DNA of 64,000 bases from Chloroflexota bacterium (GCA_016191875.1 JACPVG010000036.1:248001-312000), one strand, 5' to 3'. Positions 7,542 through 15,474 are shown, counted from the first letter of the stretch. Program-made: numbers and translations. The notes: a model not told the origin generated them from the letters alone.

Positions 7542-8831
7542 TCAGCCGGGCGGGTCGATCCAGCCGCGGCCGAGGGCCAGGGCCACGGCTTCGGTGCGCG
7601 ATTCGGTCGTGGTTTTGTTGAAAATGGAGCCCATGTGGAACTCCACGGTGCGTTCACTGATGCCCAGCCGGTAGGCGATTTCCTTGTTGGTCAGGCCGCT
7701 GGCTGCCAGTTGCAACACTTCCAGTTCGCGCGGGCTGAAGGGATGCGACGCCGGCTGGGCCTGCGGCACGGCGGCCAGCCCGGCGGCTTCGTTGCGCGCC
7801 TGTTCGGCCAGGCGGCGCAGGGAATCGATCGCCAGGCGCGCCGAATAGTCGCCCGGCGGCAGGGCGCGTTCATAGGCGCGCGCCTGTTCCAGGAGGTTGT
7901 CCAGCGCCGCCAGGACCCCCGAAAGCGGGGCGGCATCCGCGAGCGCGCCGGCCTGCGGCGGGGGAACGCGAAACACCGCGCTGAACAGGTCGGCGGCCAA
8001 CTGGCCGGCGCGGAAATAGCGCTGCTCGATGGCCTTGACCAGCGCCTTATCGAGCACGGCCTGAATCAGCGGGTCGAGATCCTCGATGGGCGGCGCATCT
8101 TCGGAGGCGTGCTTGAAGATCAGGGAAAAGATGTTTTCCGCCGTATCGTGGTAGGGCGTCTTCCCAGCCAGCATCTCATAGAGCACGACGGCCAGCGAGT
8201 AGATGTCCGAGCGCCGGTCGACCGGCAGGCCACGCGCCTGCTCGGGGCTGATATAGACGGGCGTCCCGGTTACTGCGCCACTGGCGCTCATTTTGTTCTC
8301 GTCGATCAGCCGCGCCAGTCCGAAATCGGTCAGCACGGCGTCGGCGTCCAGCGGCAGGGCATCGCCTGGGGAGAGCGCGCCGGAGTCGCGGCGCAGGATG
8401 ATGTTGGCGGGCTTGATATCGCGGTGCACCAGCCCGCGGTCGTGGGCGTAGTCCAGCGCCGCGGCCAGCGAGGCGATCAACCGGACGGTGGTCTCCGGCG
8501 GCAGGCGCAACCCGTGGCTGTGAAGACTCTCCAGGTGCACATCCAATGGGACTCCGCTGAGGAGTTCCATCACCATGTACGGCTGGCCGTCCAGCAGGTC
8601 GAAATCGTAGACCTGGACGATGTTGGGATGGCGCAGGGCGGCCACCGCCTGGGCTTCCTTGCGGAAGCGCTCCAGGGCCTGAGAATCTTCCTCCATGAAA
8701 CCCTGCATAACCTTGACCGCCACGGGGCGCTCCAGGGTCGTGTGTTGGCCGAGGTAGACCTGCGCCATTGCGCCCTTCCCCAGCAATTCACGAATTTCGA
8801 CCCGCGAAACGGTCTTGCCCACCCAATCCAT
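7542..8831 (-). CDS. Ser/Thr protein kinase fused to LuxR-type HTH
   Basis: 429 aa. Residues 8-270 are a Hanks-type kinase: G-loop LGKGAMAQVYLG, catalytic K40, E59, HRDIKPAN (137-144), DFG (169-171), and SPEQARG in the activation segment. All catalytic residues are present. The C-terminus (about 365-425) is a LuxR/GerE helix-turn-helix: FSPRELEVLQLAASGLTNKEIAYRLGISERTVEFH. No membrane segment or extracellular domain is visible, so it should act in the cytoplasm, either as a DNA-binding kinase or as a kinase that regulates its own DNA-binding domain. An FHA-domain protein at 60.7 kb could be a reader of such phosphorylation (inference). The gene begins a minus-strand run with the CpaF ATPase. 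Confidence 0.93.
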   Translation of the reverse strand: MDWVGKTVSRVEIRELLGKGAMAQVYLGQHTTLERPVAVKVMQGFMEEDSQALERFRKEAQAVAALRHPNIVQVYDFDLLDGQPYMVMELLSGVPLDVHLESLHSHGLRLPPETTVRLIASLAAALDYAHDRGLVHRDIKPANIILRRDSGALSPGDALPLDADAVLTDFGLARLIDENKMSASGAVTGTPVYISPEQARGLPVDRRSDIYSLAVVLYEMLAGKTPYHDTAENIFSLIFKHASEDAPPIEDLDPLIQAVLDKALVKAIEQRYFRAGQLAADLFSAVFRVPPPQAGALADAAPLSGVLAALDNLLEQARAYERALPPGDYSARLAIDSLRRLAEQARNEAAGLAAVPQAQPASHPFSPRELEVLQLAASGLTNKEIAYRLGISERTVEFHMGSIFNKTTTESRTEAVALALGRGWIDPPG

Positions 8832-8892
8832 GTATCCACTGTACAGGAAAAGGAACTAGCGGGCAAGCAGGGGCTTGCGGCCGCGAACCCGC

Positions 8893-8921
8893 TTGCCATT
8901 TCAGAACGAATGTGCTATCCT
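8893..8921 (+). promoter_or_regulatory. Promoter of the DinB gene pair
   Basis: TTGCCA (8893-8898), 17-nt spacer, TATCCT (8916-8921) with an extended TG-C just upstream. It sits 28 nt before the ATG at 8950. Confidence 0.65.
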
Positions 8922-8949
8922 CGAGTCACCCACCGCGAGGAGAATCTCC

Positions 8950-9804
8950 ATGCCCATCTCAGCCTCTCTGCGACAATCCGTGATGGACTTTGCCGCCCTT
9001 ACCCAGGCCCTGCCGGAGGACCGGCTGAACGCCGCTTGGAACTGGCGCGGCTACGAAGAAGGCATGCGCTTCATCCACTTCCGCTTCTTGGAAGAACTGA
9101 ACTGGCTGGCCGCCGCCCTGGGCGCCAAAAAGAAACCGACCCCCGCCCAGCGCCTGATGGCCCAGCACCACGCCGCCTGGTGGGATCTGCGGGCCGTCCT
9201 GCTGGGTGTGAGCGACGACCTGCTGGACAGGGCGCCCGTCCCTGGCGAGTGGACGCTGCGCGAGACGCTGGTGCACATCATCGAAGTCGAGTGGTCGCAC
9301 ACCAAGATCAGCGAGTTCGCCATCCAGCGCGCCCGCGCTGGTGAAACAGACCTCGCCTCGGTGCCGGATGACGCCTGGGACCCGCACTTCGTGGAGCGGG
9401 GGGGTTTCAGCAAAGAGGCGTTCTCCGGCTCGCTGGGTTCGATTCTCGCCTTCCACGACCGGACGCATCACCAGGTGCTCAAGGCATTCCACGACGTGAC
9501 GCCGGAGGAAATGTTCCTCAAGGCCGTGTTCTGGGAGCCGGAGAATTTCGAAATCGCCTTCCGGCTGGGGCGTTTCGCTTCGCACATGGCACAGCACACA
9601 ATTCAAATCGAAAAGACCCTCGCCATCCTCGACCATCCGATGAGCGAAGCGCGCATGCTGCACCGCCGCATCTTCGCCGCGCTGGCCGGGGCGGAGAGCG
9701 CCTGCCTGATGTTGGCGAAGATGCCGAAGGAATGCGCCGAGACGGCCGATTACTTCTGCCGGTTGGCGGCCGAAGCCAAAGCGGCGCTGGAGGCCGCCGC
9801 GTGA
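8950..9804 (+). CDS. DinB-fold protein
   Basis: 284 aa. Four-helix-bundle DinB/YfiT-like protein. GEWTLRETLVHIIEVEWSH carries the first metal-type histidine, and FHDRTHHQVLKAF and MAQHTIQIEK supply the others. The family includes thiol-dependent transferases and many proteins of unknown job, some induced by DNA damage or stress. ATG 8950 follows GAGGAGA; the frame upstream to 8875 lacks similarity. The last codons overlap the next DinB gene (GTGA), so the pair is translated together. An extra C-terminal region of about 60 residues, rich in Ala, is not part of the usual domain. Confidence 0.8.
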   Translation: MPISASLRQSVMDFAALTQALPEDRLNAAWNWRGYEEGMRFIHFRFLEELNWLAAALGAKKKPTPAQRLMAQHHAAWWDLRAVLLGVSDDLLDRAPVPGEWTLRETLVHIIEVEWSHTKISEFAIQRARAGETDLASVPDDAWDPHFVERGGFSKEAFSGSLGSILAFHDRTHHQVLKAFHDVTPEEMFLKAVFWEPENFEIAFRLGRFASHMAQHTIQIEKTLAILDHPMSEARMLHRRIFAALAGAESACLMLAKMPKECAETADYFCRLAAEAKAALEAAA

Positions 9805-10307
9805 ATCTTCTCGGCCGCCTGCTGGGGCACGACCATTCCGCGACGCGGGAACTGCTGGCGTTGTGCCTCGACCTGACCGAAGAGCAATTCGACCGCGAGT
9901 TCGACGCCGGCTGGCGCACCCTGCGCCGCACCTTCGCGCATCTGATCGCCAATATTGAAACCTGGACCGACCTGATGCTCGAACGGCCCGTACGGCAACC
10001 CGAAGGCCGCGACTCGGCGGCCGAGTTGCTGGAGCGGCTTGACAACGGTTGCGCCGAGTTCGCCGCGCTGGCGCGCCGCGTGGAGGCTGAGGGCTGCTGG
10101 GACGACCCGTGGACCGACGTGCTGGATGACCCGCCGGCGCAGAAATCCTTTGGCGGCGCTATCGGCCACGTCATCACCCACAGCATGCACCACCGCGCCG
10201 AGGCCCAGCACATGCTGAACCGGCTGGGCCTGCCGGACGTACCTGAAGGCGACCTGATGACCTGGGACCAGACCCGGCGGCTCAGCAACTCCTCTCCGCA
10301 TTCGTAG
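9801..10307 (+). CDS. DinB-fold protein
   Basis: 168 aa. A second, shorter DinB-like bundle: TLRRTFAHLIANIETWTDLML near the N-terminus and IGHVITHSMHHRAEAQHMLNRLGLP near the C-terminus give the three-His metal site typical of the superfamily. The start is GTG 9801, whose GTGA overlaps the preceding stop codon. This makes translational coupling likely and explains why no separate ribosome-binding site is seen. Substrate unknown. Confidence 0.82.
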   Translation: MNLLGRLLGHDHSATRELLALCLDLTEEQFDREFDAGWRTLRRTFAHLIANIETWTDLMLERPVRQPEGRDSAAELLERLDNGCAEFAALARRVEAEGCWDDPWTDVLDDPPAQKSFGGAIGHVITHSMHHRAEAQHMLNRLGLPDVPEGDLMTWDQTRRLSNSSPHS

Positions 10308-10345
10308 GGGATGGCGTTCCCGCGCCGCCCCTTCAGAATCCCGCC

Positions 10346-10374
10346 TTGACCAAAGCGGTTTCTCCTATTAAAAT
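10346..10374 (+). promoter_or_regulatory. Promoter of ffh
   Basis: TTGACC (10346-10351), 17-nt spacer, TAAAAT (10369-10374). Predicted start near 10381 leaves a leader of about 120 nt before ffh. Confidence 0.72.
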
Positions 10375-10378
10375 AACT

Positions 10379-10481
10379 CGTTTGCATTCGGCGGTTTGAT
10401 ACCTCCCGCAAACGACCACTCAACAACCCATACTGCCCAGTTTGTGCAGCCCGGTACCCTGAGCCCGTGGTGATGACCACG
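10379..10481 (+). promoter_or_regulatory. Structured 5' leader of ffh
   Basis: The predicted leader holds two hairpins: CGTTTGC (10379-10385) with GCAAACG (10408-10414), and CGTGGT-GATG-ACCACG (10466-10481). It does not match the SRP RNA GGAAGCAG motif. Function unknown. Confidence 0.4.
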
Positions 10482-10500
10482 CCCGCAGGATACCAGGCTA

Positions 10501-11850
10501 ATGGCTTTTATCGGAGAACCACGCGACGTGTTCGAGACCCTCACCCAGCGCCTGACCAAGGTCTTCACCGACCTGCGCCGCCGCGCCAAACTCAGCGAGG
10601 CCGATGTGGATGTCGTGCTGCGCGAAGTGCGCCTGGCCCTGCTGGAAGCCGATGTCAATTTCGGCGTGGTCAAAGCGTTCATCGAACGCGTGCGCGCCCG
10701 CGCTGTCGGGCATGAGGTTTCGCAGGCGCTCAACCCCGCCCAGCAGGTCATGAAGATCGTCAATGAAGAGTTGACCGCCACGCTGGGCCAGGCCGCCCCG
10801 CTGGCGTTGAGCGGCCCCAAGCCGCGCGTGCTGATGCTGGTCGGGCTGCAAGGTTCCGGCAAGACCACCACTGCCGCCAAGCTGGCCAAGAAACTGCGCG
10901 GCCAGGGCGAGCGCGTCCTGCTGGTGGCTGCCGACCCCTACCGCCCGGCCGCCGTCCAGCAGCTGCAGGCGCTCGGCCAGAAACTGGGCGTGGATGTTTT
11001 CCACCAACCCGAGGTTGCCCCACCGGCGCTGGCGCAGGCGGCGCAGGAGAAGGGCCTGCTGGGCGGCTATTCGGTCATCATCCTCGACACCGCCGGGCGC
11101 AGCCAGCTGGACGACGAGCTGATGGGCGAGTTGAAGGCCATCCAGGCTAATGTTTCGCCGGTCGAGACCCTGCTGGTGGTCGACTCGATGATCGGCCAGG
11201 AAGCGGTCAACGTGGCGCAGGGCTTCCGCCAGAACGTGCCGCTCACCGGCCTGGTGCTCACCAAACTGGACGGCGACGCCCGCGGCGGCGCGGCCATCAG
11301 CATCCGCAGCGTCACCGGCGTACCGGTCAAGTTCGTGGGCGTGGGCGAAGACCTCGACGGCCTCGAAGCCTTCGAGCCTGCCCGGCTGGCAGGGCGCATC
11401 CTCGGCATGGGCGACATACTGGGCCTGATCGAGAAAGCCGAAGCCAACCTGGATGCCGAGCAGGCGGCCAAAGGCGCAGAGAAGATGCTCTCGGGCGAGT
11501 TCACGCTCGAAGACTTCGCTGACCAGTTGCGCCAGGTGAAGCAGATGGGCCCCATCGGGCAGTTGCTGGGCATGATGCCCGGCCAGATGGGCGGGATGGC
11601 CGCCCAGGTCGACCCGCAGGAAGCCGAGCGCGGCTTGCGCCAGACCGAAGCCATCATCAATTCCATGACCCCGACCGAGCGGCGCAGGCCGAAGCTCCTC
11701 GACGCCAGCCGCAAGCGCCGCGTCGCGCGCGGGTCGGGCACCGATGTGCAGGACGTCAACCGCCTCCTGAAGCAGCACCTGGAGATGCAGCGGTTGTTCA
11801 AGCGTCTGAAGAAGTCGGGCGGGCGCGGCATGCCGCGCATGTTCGGCTAG
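10501..11850 (+). CDS. ffh: Signal recognition particle protein Ffh
   Basis: 449 aa, normal length. The N domain is followed by the G domain: G1 GLQGSGKTTTAAKLA (115-129), G3 LDTAGRSQLD, G4 TKLDGDARGG, G5 GVGEDLDGLEAF. The C-terminal M domain has the RNA-binding segment TPTERRRPKLLDASRKRRVARGSG in a slightly altered form, then an amphipathic Met-bearing end (RLLKQHLEMQRLFKRLKK). Ffh binds 4.5S RNA and nascent signal sequences and docks them on FtsY. It is followed 42 nt later by rpsP, the usual ffh-rpsP-khpA-rimM order. No clear Shine-Dalgarno is seen at ATG 10501. Confidence 0.97.
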   Translation: MAFIGEPRDVFETLTQRLTKVFTDLRRRAKLSEADVDVVLREVRLALLEADVNFGVVKAFIERVRARAVGHEVSQALNPAQQVMKIVNEELTATLGQAAPLALSGPKPRVLMLVGLQGSGKTTTAAKLAKKLRGQGERVLLVAADPYRPAAVQQLQALGQKLGVDVFHQPEVAPPALAQAAQEKGLLGGYSVIILDTAGRSQLDDELMGELKAIQANVSPVETLLVVDSMIGQEAVNVAQGFRQNVPLTGLVLTKLDGDARGGAAISIRSVTGVPVKFVGVGEDLDGLEAFEPARLAGRILGMGDILGLIEKAEANLDAEQAAKGAEKMLSGEFTLEDFADQLRQVKQMGPIGQLLGMMPGQMGGMAAQVDPQEAERGLRQTEAIINSMTPTERRRPKLLDASRKRRVARGSGTDVQDVNRLLKQHLEMQRLFKRLKKSGGRGMPRMFG

Positions 11851-11892
11851 AGCCAGCCGGATCAGAAACCAGAAAGACAGGAGAAATACACC

Positions 11893-12615
11893 ATGGTACG
11901 TTTGAGATTGCGCCGCGTAGGGCGCAAGAAGCAGGCTGCTTTCCGCATCGTGGCGGCCGACAAGGAATCGCCTCGCGACGGCCGCTTTCTTGAGATCGTC
12001 GGGTTCTACAACCCGCGCACCCAGCCGGAGACGGTGCAGTTGAAGGAAGACCGCATCTACGAATGGCTGGGGAAAGGCGCCCAGCCGAGCGATTCGGTCG
12101 AGCGCATCCTGCGCACGGCCGGCGCGCTGGAGCGTTGGGAGCGCCTGAAGAAAGGCGAGAGCCTGGAGAAACTGCTGGAAGAGGCGGCCGCGGCCCAGGC
12201 CGCCCGCAACACCGGCCGCCAGACCCGCCACGCCGCCCCGGTGGGCGCGCCCAAGAAGAAAGAAGAACCCAAGGCCGAAGAGCCTAAGGCGGAGGAACCG
12301 GCGGCTGAAGTCGAGGCAGAAACCCCGGCAGTAGAGGCTGAAGCTCCGGCCGCCGAACCGGTTGAAGAAACTGCTCCGGAAGCGCCGGCGGCGGAAGAAC
12401 CGGCCGCTGAAGCCGAAGCCCCTGCCGAAGAGCCGGCTGAAGAGGCTGCCCCGGAAGCGCCCGCGGCGGAAGAACCGGCCGCTGAAGCGGAGGCTCCCGC
12501 CGAAGAACCGGCAGCGGAAGAAGCCCCCAAGAAGAAAGCCAAGCCAAAGGCCAAGAAAGCCAAGGCCGAAGACGCGCCTGCCGCCGAGGTCAAAGAGGAG
12601 AAATCCGAAGAGTAA
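11893..12615 (+). CDS. rpsP: Ribosomal protein bS16 with long acidic tail
   Basis: 240 aa, against about 80-100 for ordinary bS16. Residues 1-85 are a complete bS16 (MVRLRLRRVGRKKQAAFRIV, SPRDGRFLEIVGFYNP, LKEDRIYEWLGKGAQPSDSV). A short helix follows, then about 130 residues of Ala/Glu/Pro repeats ending in a Lys-rich patch (KKKAKPKAKKAKAE) and an acidic tip. Two 25-residue copies in the tail are encoded by adjacent 75-bp repeats. AGGAGA precedes the ATG. bS16 is needed for 30S assembly. The tail should be disordered and surface exposed; its role is unknown. The frame is open throughout, so this is not a fusion by frameshift. Confidence 0.95.
   Translation: MVRLRLRRVGRKKQAAFRIVAADKESPRDGRFLEIVGFYNPRTQPETVQLKEDRIYEWLGKGAQPSDSVERILRTAGALERWERLKKGESLEKLLEEAAAAQAARNTGRQTRHAAPVGAPKKKEEPKAEEPKAEEPAAEVEAETPAVEAEAPAAEPVEETAPEAPAAEEPAAEAEAPAEEPAEEAAPEAPAAEEPAAEAEAPAEEPAAEEAPKKKAKPKAKKAKAEDAPAAEVKEEKSEE
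12376..12525 (+). repeat. Two 75-bp tandem repeats inside rpsP
   Basis: Copies at 12376-12450 and 12451-12525 encode PEAPAAEEPAAEAEAPAEEP plus five further residues each. The second copy differs at synonymous positions and near its end. Repeats in multiples of three keep the reading frame. Confidence 0.85.
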
Positions 12616-12640
12616 TCGGGTATCATAGGCGTACCATGAG

Positions 12641-12672
12641 AAACCCCAAGGCCGCCAAGACCTTTGGGGTTT
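12641..12672 (+). promoter_or_regulatory. Hairpin between rpsP and khpA
   Basis: AAACCCCAAGG (12641-12651) pairs with CCTTTGGGGTTT (12661-12672) with one bulged base. It ends 3 nt before the AAGGGAG ribosome-binding site of khpA and has no T run after it. An mRNA structure that stabilises or tunes translation is more likely than a terminator. Confidence 0.55.
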
Positions 12673-12687
12673 ACAAGGGAGCCACTT

Positions 12688-12924
12688 ATGAAAGAACTGA
12701 TCGAGTACATTGCCACCTCCCTGGTGGATGACCCGACCCAGGTGTTCGTTTCCCAGCGGCGGCAGGGGGCTACGGTCAACATCCGCCTGGAAGTGAGCAA
12801 GGAAGACATGGGACGCGTCATCGGGCGGGGCGGCAAGGTGGCGGCTGCCATGCGGTCGCTTCTGCGGGTGGCGGCGGCCAACGACCACAAGCGCGCCAAC
12901 CTGCAGATCGTGGAACCGGAATGA
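12688..12924 (+). CDS. khpA: KH-domain RNA-binding protein KhpA
   Basis: 78 aa, the normal size of KhpA (YlqC). It is a single KH domain with the GxxG loop in VIGRGGKVAAAMRSLL (44-59). MKELIEYIATSLVDDP is the standard start. ATG 12688 is used rather than the upstream in-frame start because AAGGGAG sits 6 nt before it. It lies between rpsP and rimM, the common position of this gene. KhpA works with KhpB/Jag in binding small RNAs and in cell-elongation control in Gram-positive bacteria. The stop overlaps rimM by ATGA. Confidence 0.95.
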   Translation: MKELIEYIATSLVDDPTQVFVSQRRQGATVNIRLEVSKEDMGRVIGRGGKVAAAMRSLLRVAAANDHKRANLQIVEPE

Positions 12925-13496
12925 CGTCACGCCGTCGCCAACAGGCGGCGCGCCGGCGGAACAAGCGCCAGACTCCAGGCCCGCCCCTCCCCGGCGGGCC
13001 TGAATTTCTTCTGGTGGGGGTAGTGCGCCGCCCGCATGGGGTCAAGGGAGAGGTCCTGCTGGCGGTGCTGACCGATTTCCCCGAACGCCTGCAGCCGGAT
13101 ACCGTGCTGTACCTCGGCGAGGATTTCGAGCCGCACGCGCTTGCCAGCCTGCGCGGCCACAATGACGGCCTGCTGGTGCGCTTTGAGGGCGTCGCCAGCC
13201 GCGATGATGTGGCCGATTGGAGCAACCTGAACGCCTACGTGCGCGCTGCCGACCGACCGCCGCTGCCCGAGGGCGAGTACTACCTGCATCAACTGCTGGG
13301 GCTGAACGTGGTTGCGGAGGATGGCGAGGCGTTGGGCGTGCTGGCCGATGTGCTGGAGACCGGCGCGAACTACGTGTACGTCGTGCGGACGCCGGAGGGG
13401 AAAGAAGTGCTGCTACCCGCCATCCCGGAAGTCGTCCTCAACATCGATGTGCCGGGCGGGGTGATACAGGTGCATTTGCTGGAGGGGTTGGTGTAA
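12921..13496 (+). CDS. rimM: Ribosome maturation factor RimM
   Basis: 191 aa. The RimM N-domain starts at about residue 29 (FLLVGVVRRPHGVKGEVLLAVLTDFPERL) and is followed by the PRC-barrel (YYLHQLLGLNVVAEDGEALGVLADVLETGANYVYVV, EVLLPAIPEVV). RimM binds S19 and helps mature the 30S head. About 28 basic residues (MTSRRRQQAARRRNKRQ...) precede the domain and are not normal for the family. The ATGA overlap with khpA supports the early start and coupling. The trmD and rplS genes that usually follow are absent, so the operon ends here. Confidence 0.95.
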   Translation: MTSRRRQQAARRRNKRQTPGPPLPGGPEFLLVGVVRRPHGVKGEVLLAVLTDFPERLQPDTVLYLGEDFEPHALASLRGHNDGLLVRFEGVASRDDVADWSNLNAYVRAADRPPLPEGEYYLHQLLGLNVVAEDGEALGVLADVLETGANYVYVVRTPEGKEVLLPAIPEVVLNIDVPGGVIQVHLLEGLV

Positions 13497-13574
13497 GACG
13501 CGAAAGGAAGAAAACGCGATCTGATTCAGCCCCAAAGGTCTTCGAGACCTATAGTGGCGACGCAAATGTTGCCC

Positions 13575-14087
13575 TTACTGCTTTTGTACGATAATTAAGA
13601 TTCGTACCCTCTCTGAATCCAGCGGACGCATGACTACAAACTGAACTACGTTTTGATTCTCGACGTAGCACTCCACAACGTCGGGTTCCTGAATTTCCCA
13701 CTCTCTTATCAAGTAGTCGGGGTCTCTCGCTACGCTTCCGGGCCTGTAGCAGAGCGTAGAGTCGATGAAGGCTTCATAATGATTCGACTCCATATCGAAC
13801 ACCACACCGATACTTGTGTCGAAGAACCCGTGCCGTAAAACGCGTATCACCAGCGCGCTGGGCGGCAGTTCAAATTGCCCATCCGACTCGATTTGTTCCA
13901 TTTCGCTAAATCCCGCCACCATCGGCAGATTGAATTGGTCGGCGAGCATCTCGTATTGGTCGCCAGCCCACTTCGCATATCCGATACTCACAAACAGGCC
14001 GGTAGCAAACAAGTATACGAGGAGCGTAAAGGCATCCGAGTCGCTTCGTTTTTCCTTGCTTCGTATCACCCATCTCCCGTATTTCAT
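13575..14087 (-). CDS. Hypothetical single-pass membrane protein
   Basis: 170 aa. Charged N-terminus (MKYGRWVIRSKEKRSDSD), one hydrophobic segment at about 19-37 (AFTLLVYLFATGLFVSIGY), then a mostly polar domain with PPSALVIRVLRHGFFDTSIGVVFDM. I do not recognise it. Base composition is visibly more A+T-rich than its neighbours and the ribosome-binding site is poor, which suits a recently acquired or weakly selected gene. It faces rimM tail to tail. Confidence 0.6.
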   Translation of the reverse strand: MKYGRWVIRSKEKRSDSDAFTLLVYLFATGLFVSIGYAKWAGDQYEMLADQFNLPMVAGFSEMEQIESDGQFELPPSALVIRVLRHGFFDTSIGVVFDMESNHYEAFIDSTLCYRPGSVARDPDYLIREWEIQEPDVVECYVENQNVVQFVVMRPLDSERVRILIIVQKQ

Positions 14088-14183
14088 TGCACCATTCTTG
14101 CAGAGGGAGTGTTCCCCTTCAATGGCGGATTCTATGATTGTTTCTTACTGAGCAGGCGATTCCCCCAGTAGGAGTCGCACTTT

Positions 14184-15461
14184 TCAGGGCGCCCAGGGCC
14201 GCGCCGAGAAATCATCGAAGACCGCGTGCGCCGCGGCCCAGTTGAACGAGCCGGCCAGCAGCCCGAACTGACCTTCGAGAATGCCGGGCGCGGCGGCCGC
14301 GGCCGTCAATTCCCCGTTGATCCAAAACTGTATCACGCCCTGCACACAATCCAGCCGCAGGCGGTTGGGGGCTGTGCCGGGGTTGAGTTTGAGGCTGGGC
14401 TGCCAGTCTTCCATCCCGATGAAGGCTTCGCCCTGCGGGGTGACCTGGAACAGCCCGTAGTAGCCGGTGTTGGTGATGGCCGCATAGGTGAAATCATCCG
14501 GGTTGCGGTAGCCGCACACCAGCCCCAGCAGGCCACTTTCCCCGGAGGGCGCATCCGCCGCGAAACGCGCCTGAACCTCAAGGGTCAGGTTGGCGGTGGA
14601 TTCGGGGCGCACGCTCCACAACAGCACACCAGCCTGATAGATAAGGAAATGGTAACCGCCGTCCAGGTAGGCGTATTGGCCGTAATCGGCGTTCAGTTGT
14701 CCCCAACCGCTGGCCGGGTCGCTGAAATCGTCGAACAGGGAAAGCCCGGCGGGTTCAGGGGTCGGCACAGCGGTGGGGCCCGCTCCGGTTTGTGGCGGGG
14801 CGGGGTTGGGGCCGGGCAGGGTCCCTGTGCGGAAGGTGAGCGCGCTCTGCTCGAAGACCGCCAGCAGGCCGGGGTAGTCTTCCGCGGCGGCGGCGAAGGT
14901 GACGTGATAGAAGGCGCTGCCCTGGTGGAAGATATACAGCAGGTTCTGGCGCGGGGCGGCGGCCACCTCCACGCGGGCGGAATCCATGCCGTTGATGTCG
15001 CCGGCAAGCGAGGCGTGCACTTCCTGACCGGCCGGCGTGTTGCTCAGCACGAGTTCCAGGTGAGCGGCCAGGTCCATCCCCGGCAGGTTGAAGGCGGCCA
15101 CGTGGATGCTGGTGAGCGCGCCGGGGCGTGGGGCGTTGGCGTCGTAGGCCCACAACAGCGCGCTGCTCCCCAGGCCTTCCACCGCCGCGGCGTCGGCTTC
15201 GTAGTCCGACCCGGCGGCGCGCAGGTAACCGGCCAGCGCCGCGGCCTCCGCGCGCGGGTTGCCGCCCGCCCAGCCCGGCGGCACGAACAGCGAGACGCTC
15301 TCGCCATAGACCGGCACCCAGCCATCCGGCGGCTGTACCGGCGGCGGGCCGGGCGTGGCGCTGGGGGCGGGGGTGCTGTTGAGGCCGGGGAGGTCGGGAA
15401 TCTGGCACGCCAGCGCGGCCAGCAGGAGCGCGGCGAGGGACAGCGATGTCGCCCTTTTCAT
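14184..15461 (-). CDS. Lipoprotein with C-terminal DFS-SGW domain
   Basis: 425 aa from ATG 15461 (an in-frame ATG is also at 15467). A signal peptide ends in the lipobox LAALAC, followed by a Pro/Thr/Ser linker. The middle (about 45-235) is a mixed domain resembling PsbP-like or stress-type modules (YGESVSLFVPPGW) that I cannot name. The C-terminal 190 residues start with LFDDFSDPASGWGQLNADYGQYAYLDGGYHFLI and have a jelly-roll, concanavalin-like pattern. The same domain occurs in the lipoproteins at 40.3 kb and 60.0 kb. It should be anchored on the outer face of the cytoplasmic membrane. A TAGAAT box lies 7 nt before ATG 15461 and no Shine-Dalgarno is present. Confidence 0.8.
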   Translation of the reverse strand: MKRATSLSLAALLLAALACQIPDLPGLNSTPAPSATPGPPPVQPPDGWVPVYGESVSLFVPPGWAGGNPRAEAAALAGYLRAAGSDYEADAAAVEGLGSSALLWAYDANAPRPGALTSIHVAAFNLPGMDLAAHLELVLSNTPAGQEVHASLAGDINGMDSARVEVAAAPRQNLLYIFHQGSAFYHVTFAAAAEDYPGLLAVFEQSALTFRTGTLPGPNPAPPQTGAGPTAVPTPEPAGLSLFDDFSDPASGWGQLNADYGQYAYLDGGYHFLIYQAGVLLWSVRPESTANLTLEVQARFAADAPSGESGLLGLVCGYRNPDDFTYAAITNTGYYGLFQVTPQGEAFIGMEDWQPSLKLNPGTAPNRLRLDCVQGVIQFWINGELTAAAAAPGILEGQFGLLAGSFNWAAAHAVFDDFSARPWAP

Positions 15462-15468
15462 GGACATG

Positions 15469-15474
15469 ATTCTA
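15469..15474 (-). promoter_or_regulatory. -10 box giving a near-leaderless transcript
   Basis: Minus-strand TAGAAT with an extended TGA upstream; 7 nt separate it from ATG 15461, so transcription should begin at or next to the start codon. Confidence 0.5.

Noticed and set aside
7635..9344. 569-codon plus-strand open frame
   Set aside because: It is antisense to the kinase-LuxR gene, which has complete catalytic motifs, and continues in a wrong frame of the DinB gene.
10381..10500. SRP (4.5S) RNA gene in the ffh leader
   Set aside because: The conserved GGAAGCAG-type tetraloop and internal-loop motifs are missing.
12145..12615. Frameshift or fusion as the cause of the long bS16 tail
   Set aside because: The frame is continuous, both repeats are in frame with synonymous differences, and composition is regular to the stop.
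10498..12930. 810-codon minus-strand open frame
   Set aside because: Antisense to ffh, rpsP and khpA; its composition is a mirror of those genes and the repeats in rpsP.
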